Shown: positions 1 to 10,469, counted from the stretch's first letter. The stretch: 64,000 nt of DNA from Metellina segmentata (GCA_947359465.1 OX375873.1:133936899-134000898), one strand, 5' to 3'. The notes: generated by a model from the sequence alone, not told the origin. Made by a program: numbers and translations.

Positions 1-174
1 TCTGATGATTCCAGAACTAGAAGAAACATCCAGAAGATAAATATAGCGTCTGTAGATAAACGATGTCCGTATCTGTCACGACCCTCAAAGCGAGTGCGTA
101 GATGCATTGAGCGCTGGAAAGATGTCCACAATAGGTCGAAATTCTACGCTGCTGGGGAGAGCTCTGGAACAGTG
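1..174 (+). CDS. Possible 3' end of an unidentified ORF
   Basis: Frame 1 is open from the first base to a TAA at 172-174, giving 58 residues rich in Arg/Lys and Ser, with a CIERW motif near the middle. The start lies outside the window. An AATAAA-type signal follows at about 257-262, which would suit a terminal exon. I do not recognise the protein; it could be the last exon of a neighbouring gene, a retroposon end, or chance. 58 open codons in AT-rich DNA is suggestive but not proof. Confidence 0.25.
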
Positions 175-262
175 TAACTTCGGATTGCGTGGAGTGAGGA
201 CTACGTAAGTGGTGTCATACGAAAGCTACCGAACTTTGCTCCATTCACAAGCCTTTAACCAA

Positions 263-1578
263 TAAAATTATCCTTTCATATTAATATCATAATGTAATCG
301 TTAATATGTAAAATGTTGAATATTCACAAGAAATAATTGTTCTAATTTCCTAAGTCTGTTTCATACAATCCAATACACCGGTATATTTATTTTAGTTGGT
401 AATCCATCTATAAATAGTAAGACTATTGTCTTTATAAAATGTTTATTGGTGTATTTATAATAATATGCAAATTTCATTACATTTTTAAAAAACAGATAGG
501 GCTGAACAAACAGATACGTGAGAAAACTTGAATACTTTTCATTTTTTACTTTCCAATTACATTTGCATGAGACGGATTGGGAAAAGATTGAGCACTCCTG
601 AATTGTACACGAGTTTATGAATCTGTGAATCCTGGTATAGAATTCATAAAGATTCATGTTAATTAATTTTTGCAATTTATTCTCAGTGTTAGCATTTCTT
701 TTCTTTCAAACTCGAATAAGTTTAAAACTCTAAAATCTGGGCAAACGAAAAGACATTCGAAAATTACAAACTCCTTTAACTCTAAAGTGCACAACAAATA
801 AAAAGAAAGGAGCTTTTTAATTTGAACAAATACAAATTTTCCCATTTACTTCTATCAACCAATTATTTCGAACGCATCCAAGTGATTGACTGGAATATAT
901 CCTGAGACTGATTAAAAAATCAAGAAGTTTCCAACACAAAAAAGAGTAATAAATTATCGTTTGTGAGAAAACTTCTCAGGAATTCAGAATATTTCAGTCT
1001 TATTAGTAATCCAAAGGGGATAGCAGTAGTGGTAAATTGGAACTTCCCACTTGATGCTTCTTGAATCCAAATTCTTGACATTTGTGGGTCGTTTTGTTAT
1101 TTGTTTCAAACAGGTGGGCCGTTAGCGTAGGATAAAAAAAGGTGGAAAGGCAGGGTTTTAAAAAAATAATTAAAAATGAAGAGGAAAAGGAAAATGCAAT
1201 GAGATATATCGTTTATTTTGAATATTGGCTTAAAAAAGTTTGTGCCAGCACGTCCGAAAAACTGAAGAATGTATTAATTGAATTCCATTACAATAAGAAA
1301 TAAAATATGTCTGCAAATACGCTTTTTATTCTTTTTCTATTTTAAATTATGTCTTTAGTCAGAAAATATAGTTAACATTTATTATTTACGGATTTCTTCG
1401 TATTACTATAATTTTATAGGAAACCAACTCGAGTGGGCGTTTCCATGAAAACATAACCCTCATCTCATAAATTGAGAAGCTCAGAAAAATAAAGTAGAAA
1501 CGAGTTTTCTTTTCATATTTAAAAATTTACACTCAAATTTTGTTTTTATTGTTTGTAAAATTTTTGTATTTCTATATA
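263..1578. other. AT-rich intergenic DNA, nothing recognised
   Basis: Open frames here are short, rich in Phe/Leu/Lys and resemble no family. No repeat shared with the rest of the window was seen. Confidence 0.5.
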
Positions 1579-2290
1579 CGAGGGAGTATCAATAAGTACA
1601 GCACATAATGTAAAAAAAATAATAATAAAAGCAATTAATGACAATAGGAAACAGCTATGAAAGCATTACCCATTTATTATTTTTCCACATAATTTCCATG
1701 CATGTTGAGGCATTTTTCCCAACGATCGATCAGTTTGAAAATCACGGTCTCATAGAACTCCGTCGGCTGCGAGAAGAGCCACCTTCGCACGGCCCGTTTA
1801 AGTGCCGTCGTCAGAGTCAAACTTCTAACCGTCAAGGAACTTCTTTATGGGTCCAAACAGATGGAAATCGGAGGGTGCCAGGTCCAGGCTGTATGGACGG
1901 TGCTCCAAAACTTCCCAAACGATACCCTGCACTTTTGCACGAACTAGGCGAGACACATGCGGACGAGCGATGTCGTGCAGCAGTCGAATGTGCTGATTTG
2001 TCGCACTGCGCTTTGGACCCATAAAGAAGTTCCTTGACGGTAAGAAGTTTGACGCTGACGACGGCACTCAAATGGGCCGTGCGAAGGTGGCTCTTCTCGC
2101 AGCCGACGGAGTTCTATGAGACCGTGATTTTCAAACTGATCGATCGTTGGGAAAAATGCCTCAACATGCATGGAAATTATGTGGAAAAGTAATAAATGGG
2201 TAATACTTTCATATCTGTTTCCTATTGTCATTAGTTACTTTAAATTATTATTTTTTTACATTATGTGCGTGACTTATTGATACTCCCTCG
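1579..2290. mobile_element. Palindromic mariner-like element (foldback derivative)
   Basis: The two ends are inverted copies beginning CGAGGGAGTATCAATAAGT, each next to TA (1577-1578 and 2291-2292), the mariner target site. The inverted arms are about 270 bp each (about 1579-1852 and 2018-2290), far longer than the roughly 30-bp ends of normal mariners. The arms contain the 3' end of the transposase gene in opposite orientations. The centre (1853-2017) holds part of the transposase catalytic core on the minus strand. The 5' half of an ordinary mariner is absent. Inference: a deletion derivative in which the 3' end was duplicated in mirror image. Confidence 0.85.
1590..2067 (-). pseudogene. 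Mariner transposase 3' fragment
   Basis: Read on the minus strand from 2067, the frame contains LLHDIARPHVSRL followed by WEVLEHRPYSLDLAPSDFHL, the second and third catalytic-Asp blocks of mariner (DD34D) transposases. It continues into a typical C-terminus, with stops. The N-terminal helix-turn-helix region and the first Asp are missing, so the protein cannot be active. The same C-terminal piece is mirrored on the + strand in the right arm. Confidence 0.8.
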
Positions 2291-2444
2291 TAGTTTGTTA
2301 ACTTTTATTTGAAAAAGTAAAAAATAAACTTTCACATTTTCTTTTAGTCTTCTGCTATTCTTAAGATTAAGTTACCAAAAAATCATGCTAAATGAATATT
2401 ATAATTATGGAAAATTGGAAGTTTGAAAATCACAGGTAAAGAAG

Positions 2445-2578
2445 CCGCAGTAGTTAGGGAAGCAAAGTAGACAGGTTGCAAGTTTGAAACTCTATCCAAC
2501 TAAGGATCGTTGCGTGCGTGGAGGCTGGCTTAAAGTTAAATCTGTCGTGTTCTCAAATGTCCTTATGTTTACGTGATG
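2445..2578 (+). repeat. SINE-1 (head A), 5' part, split by another SINE
   Basis: SINE-1 in this window has a tRNA-like head A (GTAGCCCGGTTGGAAGAGTA..., then a box-B-like GAGTTCGAA). Its body contains TTAAATCTGTCGTGGCCTCA, CGTGGTGTGGAAGTTTGG, CGTCATCTGACCGTGG, GGATTGATCCCGGACCGTC and GCGACGTTAATTAACTACC. Here the head and first third of the body are present and break off after the TCCTTATGTTTACGTG segment. The body resumes at about 2893. Confidence 0.7.
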
Positions 2579-2888
2579 AGGATGGTAAGGTAACTTTAAT
2601 TAACGTCGTACTAGAGCAACACAACGTGCTATTGATGACGGTCCGGGATCAATCCCCTAAGGAAAAAATTTGAGGACAACACCACGTAATGTTGAACCAC
2701 GGTAAGATGACGAGGCGACACCGAAACTGGCACCACACTCCCCAAACCTCCACACCAACCCAACGCGAGGACTTTCGACCACAACAGATTTAGGGTGCAC
2801 CAGCTGCCACCAGCCATACGCTTACAAATATCCATGCACTGACCCGGAATCGAACCAGGAACCTTCCGATTCGGAGGTTAACACCTTA
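2579..2888 (-). repeat. SINE-2 (head B) inserted in SINE-1
   Basis: SINE-2 has a different tRNA-like head (B: TAGTGGTTAAGGTGTTAGCC as box A, GATTCGAATCC as box B), a short linker GCATGGATGTTTGTAA, then the same body as SINE-1. The tail is ATTACC repeats. This copy is inverted: the tail lies near 2580-2600 and the head near 2830-2888. It interrupts the + strand SINE-1 at its middle. Confidence 0.8.
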
Positions 2889-2892
2889 ACTG

Positions 2893-3065
2893 ATATGATG
2901 TGAAAGTTTGGAGAGTGTGGTGCCATTTCCGGCGTTGACCTCGCCATCTGACCGTCGTTCAAAATGAAGTGTCGCCCTGTGGTCTTTCCCTTCGGTATTA
3001 ATCCCGGACCGTCTCCAATACCCCATTGTATTGCTCCTGTGCCTTTTTATCAACTACCCACCTAC
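2893..3065 (+). repeat. SINE-1 body, continuation after the nested SINE
   Basis: The text picks up at GTGTGAAAGTTTGGAGAG, exactly where the 2445-2578 piece stopped, and runs to the CAACTACCCACCTACC tail. This shows one element split in two. Confidence 0.75.
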
Positions 3066-3599
3066 CTTTTCTCATAAAAAAAAGGGAAAAGGAAATGAAG
3101 GAATCAACCAACTAAACTCATCAAAAACTGCGGTTAAAATTATGAAACAGTCGAAAATCCATTTCCAGTAATGAACAAAGAACGTCCTGAACTTTCCACT
3201 GCACCCCTAAAAACACTTCCGACACGCATACCTTAGTAACCGACGGATTTTCCCCACAAGGGTCAAAAGGTCTTTCTTTCTCCCAAAACGTAAAAAAAAA
3301 ATTACGCCGCGGTTTGGCTGGTCCTCAAGTCAATCCCTCAAGACGGGAAGAGGAAAGAAGCGAAGTACAAAAATAAAGATTGGCTGTTATTCCAATAGCA
3401 GTTAATAACAGTGTTGTTGGAAATTAACAGTTGGTAATTGACATTGAAAATGTCATCACCAGATGGGAAAAGAGTAACTATTTAAAACCCCAAACTTACT
3501 AGCAATACAATACAAATATACATTACAAAGGATGCTATTTAAATACAAAGTGAAAATTCATGAAATCTGTAAATGACTTGAAATTTATTTGAATAGTTG
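3066..3599. other. AT-rich DNA, nothing recognised
   Basis: No gene or shared repeat is visible apart from short poly-A and poly-T runs. Confidence 0.4.
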
Positions 3600-3775
3600 A
3601 TTTCAATTGACTGCTTGTGAGAACGATTCCTCCCTGGTGTACTTCTCTCTTCTGTGTCAAATTATCCTTGTGTGTGTGTATGTCCTTTAATTTGCGTTGT
3701 CTATCTTGGGTTTGTTGCAGCATGATTAAATATGGCCCCTTGCGCCTTAAAAACCTAATTTACCAACCTCTCAAT
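3600..3775 (+). repeat. SINE-3 (head C family) copy
   Basis: SINE-3 has a head with CTGTGAGTTGTAGGCGGC and AGTTCGATTCCTCCCTGG (box-B-like). Its body reads CTCTTCTGTGTCAGTAAA, GTGTGTATGTCCATTAC, and it ends ATGGCCCTTGCGCCATAAAA followed by CCAAC repeats. This copy begins inside the head (GAACGATTCCTCCCTGG) and ends GCCTTAAAAACCTAATTTACC. Confidence 0.7.
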
Positions 3776-3840
3776 TGAAATCAACCGCTAACATCGATTC
3801 CTGGCAGTTAATAATAACTGTTTAACTTATTTTCTAAACT

Positions 3841-3912
3841 AGGGGGATCCGCCCCCTGCTCGCCAACCCCTAGGGATTGCTACGCAATTTTATTTGGTTT
3901 GCTTCGCGAACC
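3841..3912. repeat. Three consecutive tight hairpins
   Basis: Within 72 bases there are three stem-loops: AGGGGG/CCCCCT with a 5-base loop (3841-3857), ATTGC/GCAAT with loop TAC (3876-3888), and GGTTTGC/GCGAACC with loop TTC (3896-3912). They are GC-rich in an AT-rich setting. This looks like the end of a repetitive element, but I cannot name the family. Confidence 0.5.
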
Positions 3913-4545
3913 AACACTCCTCAGTGTGAGAATCGAGCGAAAACAATCGAGTTTTCAATCCTCCGACATCGAAACTATCTTAATAATTCGCATATTTCTG
4001 ATTGGACTTTCCGGTTATGACGTCATAGCAAGTTTCACCAACGTCGTTTCATGTTTAACTCTGCGATGAACAATTTGTACCTTATTGCAAAATTATACTT
4101 TTCATCGCATCGAATTTAGTTATGAACCAATTTTTAAAATAATTACACAATAAGAAAAAGCGCATTCTAAGCTTTGACGTGGTACTTTCAAATTTTAAAA
4201 CTAAATGTATTAAGCTATCGATAAGTTTTAGTTTTGTATCGGAAATTACGATCTAAAAAATACGAAATTTGTAAGACCAACTTTTTATCGCATCGAATTT
4301 ATTTATTAACCCATTTCAAAAATAATTTTACTGTAAGAAATAAGTAGTACACTCAAAGGTTTCCGGTGATGTCTTCAGATTTAAAAACTAATAGTAATAA
4401 GCTATAGATATGACTGTTTTAACAAAAAATGTAACGAAAAAATTAAAGTCGCACTGTGTAACGTAATACTTAAAAAGTCTTAGTCACGAGTGAGTTTAGC
4501 ATTGTATCTGGAGTGCATGAAAAAAAGTACCATCTGATCATTTCA
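3913..4545. other. AT-rich DNA, possible internal repeat
   Basis: Two related segments (ACTTTTCATCGCATCGAATTTA near 4088 and ACTTTTTATCGCATCGAATTTA near 4279, about 190 bp apart) are followed by similar text, suggesting an old tandem duplication. No gene is seen. Confidence 0.4.
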
Positions 4546-4749
4546 CCCTCCAAGTGGGTACGACAAGATGCTTTGTCCATCAAAGTCTGATCAATTTTGC
4601 TATTTCGTCAATTTTTTGAGGATGACGAGATCAAGGTCTGGTCAAGTTTCTTCCAATGACGAGAGACGACGAGATCTTGATGAACGAGATCTCTCGTTCT
4701 GCAAGTACTAATCAGCCGAGATAACTCATCAAGAAAACCACCAGGAGGG
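4546..4749. mobile_element. piggyBac-like MITE with 43-bp repeat core
   Basis: The element starts CCCTCCAAGTGG and ends CCACCAGGAGGG, followed by TTAA at 4750-4753 (the left flank is mutated to TTCA). Inside are degenerate GACGAGAT...CGTC palindromes joined by ATCAAGATCTGGTCA-like text. The TTAA target and CCC...GGG ends are the marks of piggyBac-type elements. No transposase is present, so it is non-autonomous. It lies about 0.8 kb upstream of the MMP start codon. Confidence 0.65.
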
Positions 4750-4960
4750 TTAACTTTTTATGAACAGATTTTAACGAGCGGAACGGTCGGTAATGGAGTT
4801 GCTCCCCCCCCCTATTTATAAAATTTAAAAGTTTCAAAATTCCTTTTATAAATTGTGAGAAACGCTTGATTTTCATATGCGGAGAATGTACACAATGTTT
4901 AGAAAATTTTCCTTTCCCAAGAAGGGAAAAAAGTTTTTTTAACCCTTTTCCCTTCTTTAA

Positions 4961-5141
4961 ACCTATAAGTGGTTTCGACGAGATATCTCGTCCATCAAGG
5001 TATGATTAGTGTGTCAGAAAGAATGGGATATCTCGTCCATAAAGGTGTGATCAGTTTAGAAAAAACGAAATGTCTCCACCATCAAGGTATGATAAGTTTC
5101 AGAAAGGACCAGATACCTAGTCAGGACAACCAGCAGGAGGG
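4961..5141. mobile_element. piggyBac-like MITE
   Basis: TTAA at 4957-4960 and 5142-5145 flanks a unit that begins ACCTATAAGTGGTTTCGACG and ends AACCAGCAGGAGGG. It has three decayed 43-bp-type repeats with ATATCTCGTCCATAAAGG. It is the second copy directly upstream of the MMP gene. Confidence 0.65.
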
Positions 5142-5284
5142 TTAAAAACCAGCTCCTTCCAAAACTAACTCTCCATACTGTATGCTTCTGTTAACTAAAC
5201 TGTTGAAAAAAAGCAGTCGACAAAAACTGTTGTCGCAAAACAATTTGCCCATCTCCAAAAACACACAAAAGAAGGATAAAAAAA

Positions 5285-5569
5285 AGAGCACAACCCTATG
5301 TTGTTGCGGCGCGCAGAGGAAACCCCTCTCCCCCTCCCCAACCCACCTCTCTAATTCACAACCAATCCACAGACGACTTCTCCTTCCTCCACCCCTCGTC
5401 TCTGGAGACCCACGTCGAGCGCGGCATATCCATCTCACTTCCAAACTCTAACTCCCGCCGCAAGGGCTCGCGTGTCTTTTTTGCCGTTCTTTCCGCCACC
5501 GCTTTCTTGTACAACCCTGCCGCGAGAGAGCGGCGAATGGCGGCCGCCCCTTAGGGCGGCTCCCGGACG
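5285..5569 (+). promoter_or_regulatory. GC-rich leader / probable promoter-5'UTR of the MMP gene
   Basis: The composition changes abruptly to GC- and CpG-rich (for example CGGCGCGCAG, CCCGCCGCAAGGGCTCGCG, GCGAATGGCGGCCGCCCC), directly preceding the first coding exon. No TATA box is evident. The transcription start cannot be located from sequence alone. The small open frames on both strands here have no recognisable domains and look like composition effects. Confidence 0.45.
5537..5554 (+). promoter_or_regulatory. Upstream ORF of 5 codons in the MMP leader
   Basis: ATG GCG GCC GCC CCT TAG ends 15 bases before the main ATG, in a different frame. If it is in the mature leader it could lower initiation at the main start. 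Confidence 0.4.
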
Positions 5570-5695
5570 ATGATCGAGGCGCCGGGGCTGCACCGGAAGG
5601 CGAGGATCGTGGCGCGGATATGGGGGTTGCTGGGGGTCGTGGTGTGGGTCCTCAGCGCCCCGCCGCCATCGTCGTCTGCGGCGACCGGAGGGACG
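5570..5695 (+). CDS. Mmp2: Matrix metalloproteinase, exon 1 (signal peptide)
   Basis: This exon encodes residues 1-42. A basic stretch (H8, R9, K10, R12, R16) precedes a hydrophobic core at about 17-30 (IWGLLGVVVWVLSA), then a Pro/Ser/Ala-rich segment: a classical signal peptide sending the protease into the secretory pathway. The exon ends at ACG|GTGAGT, in phase 0, matching the phase-0 acceptor of exon 2 28.3 kb away. Codons are strongly GC-ending, like the other two exons and unlike the surrounding DNA. This ATG was chosen because no in-frame ATG lies upstream in the GC-rich leader. The link to exon 2 is inferred from phase, strand, composition and the absence of any other signal-peptide exon. 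Confidence 0.7.
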
Positions 5696-5839
5696 GTGAG
5701 TGTGATTTTACCTTTTACAGTGTTTGACACGATTCGGGAAGGGGGGTTTTCTCTGCTCTCAGCGTGCGCCGAAGACCTAGTAACCTGTTTTCGCGTCGGC
5801 AGGACCTTGTCGTATTGTTGGCGCTTGGGAAAATGATTC

Positions 5840-6740
5840 ATCTGTCTCGCGAAGTAAACAAAAGAAAAATACCAACTAGAAAATGTCGCGATGGGGCGAA
5901 CTACGAAGAATTATCGAGGGAAGAACGTACCAACCCCAGTTGCTTCATACGTATACCTTTAAAGTTATAAAAATCGCTTCAAGAAAGAATCGCCCTTGTT
6001 ATATCTTTATCCGTGGTCGAAAGGTTAATACTTAACCATCCCTTTTGGGGATGGGACTGGCCTGTATCAAATTAGTGATGGGCGAAACAAGAGGGCCCCT
6101 TTGTAAAGGCAGGGATGTTTTCATGTTATAAACTTTTTCTCCATAGCTATGTATCTTTTCTGAGTTTTGCTTATAAGCTAATTGAGAACTTTTAAAATTC
6201 GAATGCCCTTAAAAAATAACAAAATGCCCTGCTATTTGAAAGGGAAATCCACTTACTATTTTCCATCCACTCGACGCGAGAATATTTCTCACAATTCAGT
6301 TATAATTTCACTCCAAAGGTATCTGATGACAAGATATTGATTTGACACAATAAAAGTTTGTAGATAAATTTCAGATGTTTAATTAGTGCGCACAAGTTAC
6401 ACGAACTAAGTCATAAGCCAAGTAGCTAATCAATTGAAAAGCTAGTTAATTGAGACACAATATAACATTAAAAACTTGGAATTAAAAATAGCGCATCCAG
6501 GGGGTAAGACGTCCGGACCTGAATGGAGGTTTGGGGGAGTGGAATGTATGGTAAAACGGCAAGCACAGTGCATGAAATAGTAAACTCAGCGTAGCAATTT
6601 TGGAGGTTTGAACCCCATGCTTCTTCGAGGGAGGAGTGGGATGACATTGAATTAATAATGAGCCTGACATATAGGGAAATGAATAGTGAATACAAGGAAT
6701 AATTAAAAGAAAAGTGTTTCGGGATTTGGTCACATATATA
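5840..6740. other. Intronic DNA, nothing recognised
   Basis: Open frames around 6468-6733 have no recognisable domain. No repeat shared with the rest of the window was seen. Confidence 0.4.
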
Positions 6741-7656
6741 CTACTGTGATCAAAACGTATTCCCGAATGCTGTCGTTAAACACAAAAGGTATAAATTTAT
6801 TGATCAAAATTTATTACATCTCCTTAAAAGTAACTCCTCCGACTTCAATGTACTTCTGCCAACGTTTTTTCCAATCCTCAAAACATGCCTTAAAGTCGTT
6901 TTTGTGAAACCCCTTCAGAGTTCGCATCGAACCTGCTTTTATTGCATCAATGGACTCAAAACGGTGCCCACGAAGATGGAGAGTTTCATCCGTGGAAATG
7001 GGAAAAAGTCACACTGTTTCATATCAGGTGAATATGGAGCTTGTGCAGCCGTATTTGTTGAACACTTTGTAAAATATCACGAATAATAATGACATTGTGA
7101 GAAGACACATTATTGTGATGAAAAAACCCATGAATCATCTCGACACAATTCATGTAGTTTTCGACGAATGAAATGAGAACTTGTAAATAATATCTTTTAT
7201 TGTTAAACGACGATCCCTATTTATCAATTCTATGACCTGATTGACATGTTGATCATTTGTCCAAGTGGATGGTCTTCCAGATCGCGAATCATCTACGACG
7301 GATTCTCTACCTGCTTTAAACTTTTTATACCAATCAAATACTGTTGTTTTTGAGCAACAGTAGGCTGTAAAAGCTTTTTGCAACATTTCAAATGTGTTTG
7401 TAGCAGAAATTCTATTGCGGAAACCAAATTCAATGCATGTTCTTTGCTTAATCACATTCGACATTTTGGAAAATAAACGAAGTGAAAATTCTTCTCTGTT
7501 AAAAACAAATTTATTTTCAGACTATGAAATTAAATGAATCCCTGATTGTTGCCACATGTTTATATGGGTCGTAAAAATATTTGATAAAAGTTTGCAAATG
7601 ATATCTACTATATGCATTTTAAAGGAAGCATTCCGGATACTTTTTGATCACAGTGG
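6741..7656 (-). mobile_element. Internally deleted mariner-like element, copy 1
   Basis: Terminal inverted repeats of about 30 bp (CTACTGTGATCAAAACGTAT... and its complement ending TTTTTGATCACAGTGG) are bounded by TA at 6739-6740 and 7657-7658. The 916-bp length is short of the usual 1.3 kb. Copy 2 at 63005-63952 has the same ends and the same coding sequence, so both belong to one family. Confidence 0.9.
6790..7464 (-). pseudogene. Mariner transposase, internally deleted and broken
   Basis: From ATG at 7464 the frame encodes about 100 residues of the DNA-binding half: RTCIEFGFRNRISATNTFEM, VFDWYKKFKAGRESV, DDSRSGRPSTWT, RRLTIKDI (the HTH typical of mariner transposases). Downstream on the same strand, but in other frames, are FFHHNNVSSH (the second Asp position of DD34D, here Asn) and a C-terminus FEDWKKRWQKYIEVGGVTFK. 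The middle with the first catalytic Asp is deleted. The element cannot encode active enzyme. Confidence 0.85.
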
Positions 7657-7659
7657 TAT

Positions 7660-8820
7660 GTACGGAATTCGAGAGAGACGATCATTTCGTCTTAAAACAA
7701 GTGTTCGTAATGTCACAGATAACCGACTTAGACAGGTGCCACCCACGTCAGAGGTCGAAGTTCATGGATGATTGCAGACAGAAGTGTGCTTTGTACTGAG
7801 ATTTCCAACAAAAATATCTTGTAGTGTTTGTTTAAAAGTATAAATTTTTTAACTCCATCTCTTCTACTCGTAACAACACACTATAAAATTCGGGGGTAAA
7901 GATAACACGCAATTTTTCTTTGGAACTTTTCGGTTATGCGAGCTTGTTTTCATTTTAGAACCTTGTTATGTCGTATAAGTTCGTATCTTTAGCAGTTTAC
8001 AGTTTTCTAGTTTCTGATCGTTTGTATTTTTAATTTCACCTTTTTGTTGGGTATCAGAATTCTGGTAGTTATTCTCATGTTTTTATGTTGCTGCTATATC
8101 CTGGTAATAGTAAAGTTCTTGTGGAAAGGCAAATAAATTCGTTTGGAAAGATTTAATGTAATATTTTTCAATTGGTTAAAACTTTCGAAGACATAAATGC
8201 GAATATTTATAAGTTCCTTTGCATTTTTTTTGTAAACAGAAGGTAAAAAAAGCGTTTTTAAAATTACGGAACATTCTTATTTCACCAAAAAAAATGTCAA
8301 TACCATTACTTCTGCTATTATAATTCTCGTTCACCCAGTAGCTCAACGAAAAGGCTTGCGAACCATGAATAAAAAATTACGAATGGCAAAATTGACCCCT
8401 GTGGTCAATTAACCGACGCTTCCCTAACAGTGACTCACGCTGTCCTGTCAATCTCGTGAACTCATACTGCGGAAGAGCGAAGAGTGAATGGACCTACATA
8501 ACACATCCGGATTTAAAAGATGGAAATGGTGAAGAAGGCGCATACTAGACATTCTTCTATTCTAAAAGAGCATGATATATATTTTTGATGGACTTTCTTC
8601 ACCTGTTGGTGGAGTGATATTTACATGACGCATTTCAAACCGGCGATGTTAAAATTTAAAACTCCTTTTAAAAAATGGGTTAAAAATTGTATTGCTTATT
8701 TGGAAAAAAAATTCTACTGAAAATAATTTGGGTTAAAGACTTTGAAGAAGCAAGAAACATGTTGATTCTAAAAATGTCGCTAAACCTAAAAAAAGATCTT
8801 AGACATACATTCACTCACAG
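7660..8820. other. Intronic DNA, nothing recognised
   Basis: AT-rich; no open frame with a recognisable domain. Confidence 0.4.
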
Positions 8821-8824
8821 CTAA

Positions 8825-8925
8825 GTCAGATGGTTGTTTTGGAGTTTTATGGTGCAAGGGCCAAATTGTGTAGTCAAGTTGCACTGCACCAAACACAAAT
8901 AAGACAACGTCATGTCAAAAATATC
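8825..8925 (-). repeat. SINE-3 3' end
   Basis: The minus strand reads TTTGGCCCTTGCACCATAAAA then CTCCAAAAC, the SINE-3 terminus, preceded by a decayed body. Confidence 0.5.
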
Positions 8926-9115
8926 GTGAATGGGGGAAAGAGGGGATTGGTAAATAGGATAGCGGAATGAAAGAAAAGATAGCTTGAATATACTGAGAGT
9001 ACGATCCCTGAGTTTACTAACAACAGTAAAATCCGTATGAAAAGAAAAGATCACTAGAGCACCTCGAATCTTTAAAGGCCGAACACGCTCAAAAGAGATG
9101 TTCTCTGAGGGCAAG
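8926..9115 (-). repeat. Repeat shared with 48600-48815 (probable LINE fragment)
   Basis: On the + strand, text such as GATCACTAGAGCACCTCGAA and GAGATGTTCTCTGAGGGC aligns with ATCACTAGAGTACCTCAGGT and AAGATGTTCCCCCGAGGGC near 48740-48805. The other copy continues into a reverse-transcriptase C-terminal fragment, so this is probably a 5'-truncated or decayed piece of the same LINE. Confidence 0.45.
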
Positions 9116-9119
9116 GGAA

Positions 9120-10440
9120 GTCAGAATTTGTGATTGTTCTAAAAGGGTAGTCATGATGGGAATTATCAAACTAAGTTTAGGTTATTATTGTTGAAGCTTG
9201 TTTTAGTGTGTGATTAGTTAGGCTGATTAAAATTGATAGCATTTATCATAAAAACTGCTGCAATTTTTACAAATTGTATTTAATTAATCAAGCGACAATC
9301 TTAAAGCGGCTTTAAGGTTTTGCTTCCAATTTAGATTAATTTTTATATTTAGGTTTTCTAAGCTTTTAATTTCAATAAGATTTTGAAGTATTTCCTTATT
9401 TTTGAGGGTGCAGCGGGTACCTAAACTCACTGAAATCTGAAATGGATACAGCTGGGGATAAATACTTTATCTCAGATATAAAATCGCAGGAAATAAAAGG
9501 TTTTTTTTAAGCAATTGCGTACATAATTCTATCGTAGTTTATAAATTGCTTATGACTAATTTATATTCAGAATAAAGCAAGAGAAAGTAAGCTCTTATCT
9601 TTTATTCGAGAGTAGCATTATGCAATAAATTTCTGAACACATCGAAGAAAATTTTGAAATTGGATGATCATGCTTAAATTGTGATTAGTAGAAAACCCCC
9701 AGCTTATGTCGTTTCGTTCTACAATTAAATATTTTTTAAACAAAAGTGCCGTCTGAACTATGGATCAATTAATTTTCTCATGGGAGGATAGCATCAACAT
9801 AGAAACCTATGCATCAAAAATACTGATTGCTGTAGATAAGTTGATGGATTTCTAAGCACCACAACCGGGTAAATCACCTGCTGCTAGGGTGGAGTGAAAG
9901 TAGAGGAGGGAGCAAAGTTCAGCGAACCCCAAGAACCCAAGGAGATGGGTTTGACAGCTTTTTGTGGTATATGAACAACACATATCTTCAAGATAATGGA
10001 CTTGTCTGCACGAGTCAATCAAATAGAGGCCCACCTGAATATTCCTTGTGTCAATTCGACGGTTATAAAAGAACTCTTGTCACACAAAATAATTGGTAGA
10101 AAACATCATCAAATGAAATGTCCCACATGAAATGAAGACACATATTTTCATGTATTTCTTGAACAGGTTTCCTTTTATGTCCTTAGAGTAAGATGCATTC
10201 GGGATTCCTATTTGGATGTTCTATTCAGCTTTAGACGTTTATAGTCCGAAATGTAAAGCTGAAGAAATGGGCGCTTGTTGGCGTGTCAGCAATTTGTGGT
10301 AGAATCTTTTCGGAATAGATTATTTTATGTTGCTTTGATTTAAAAAAGTACAAGTTCCCGAGTATTTCATAAAAAATTCGATCATGACACTCGTTTCTAA
10401 GTTAATGTAGCTTTATGAATCAATGCATAAGTATTTTGTG
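9120..10440. other. Intronic DNA, nothing recognised
   Basis: AT-rich; no gene or named repeat. A small frame at 9852-10034 shows no domain. Confidence 0.4.
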
Positions 10441-10469
10441 AGAGAAGTCCTGACACTCTAAAATATATA

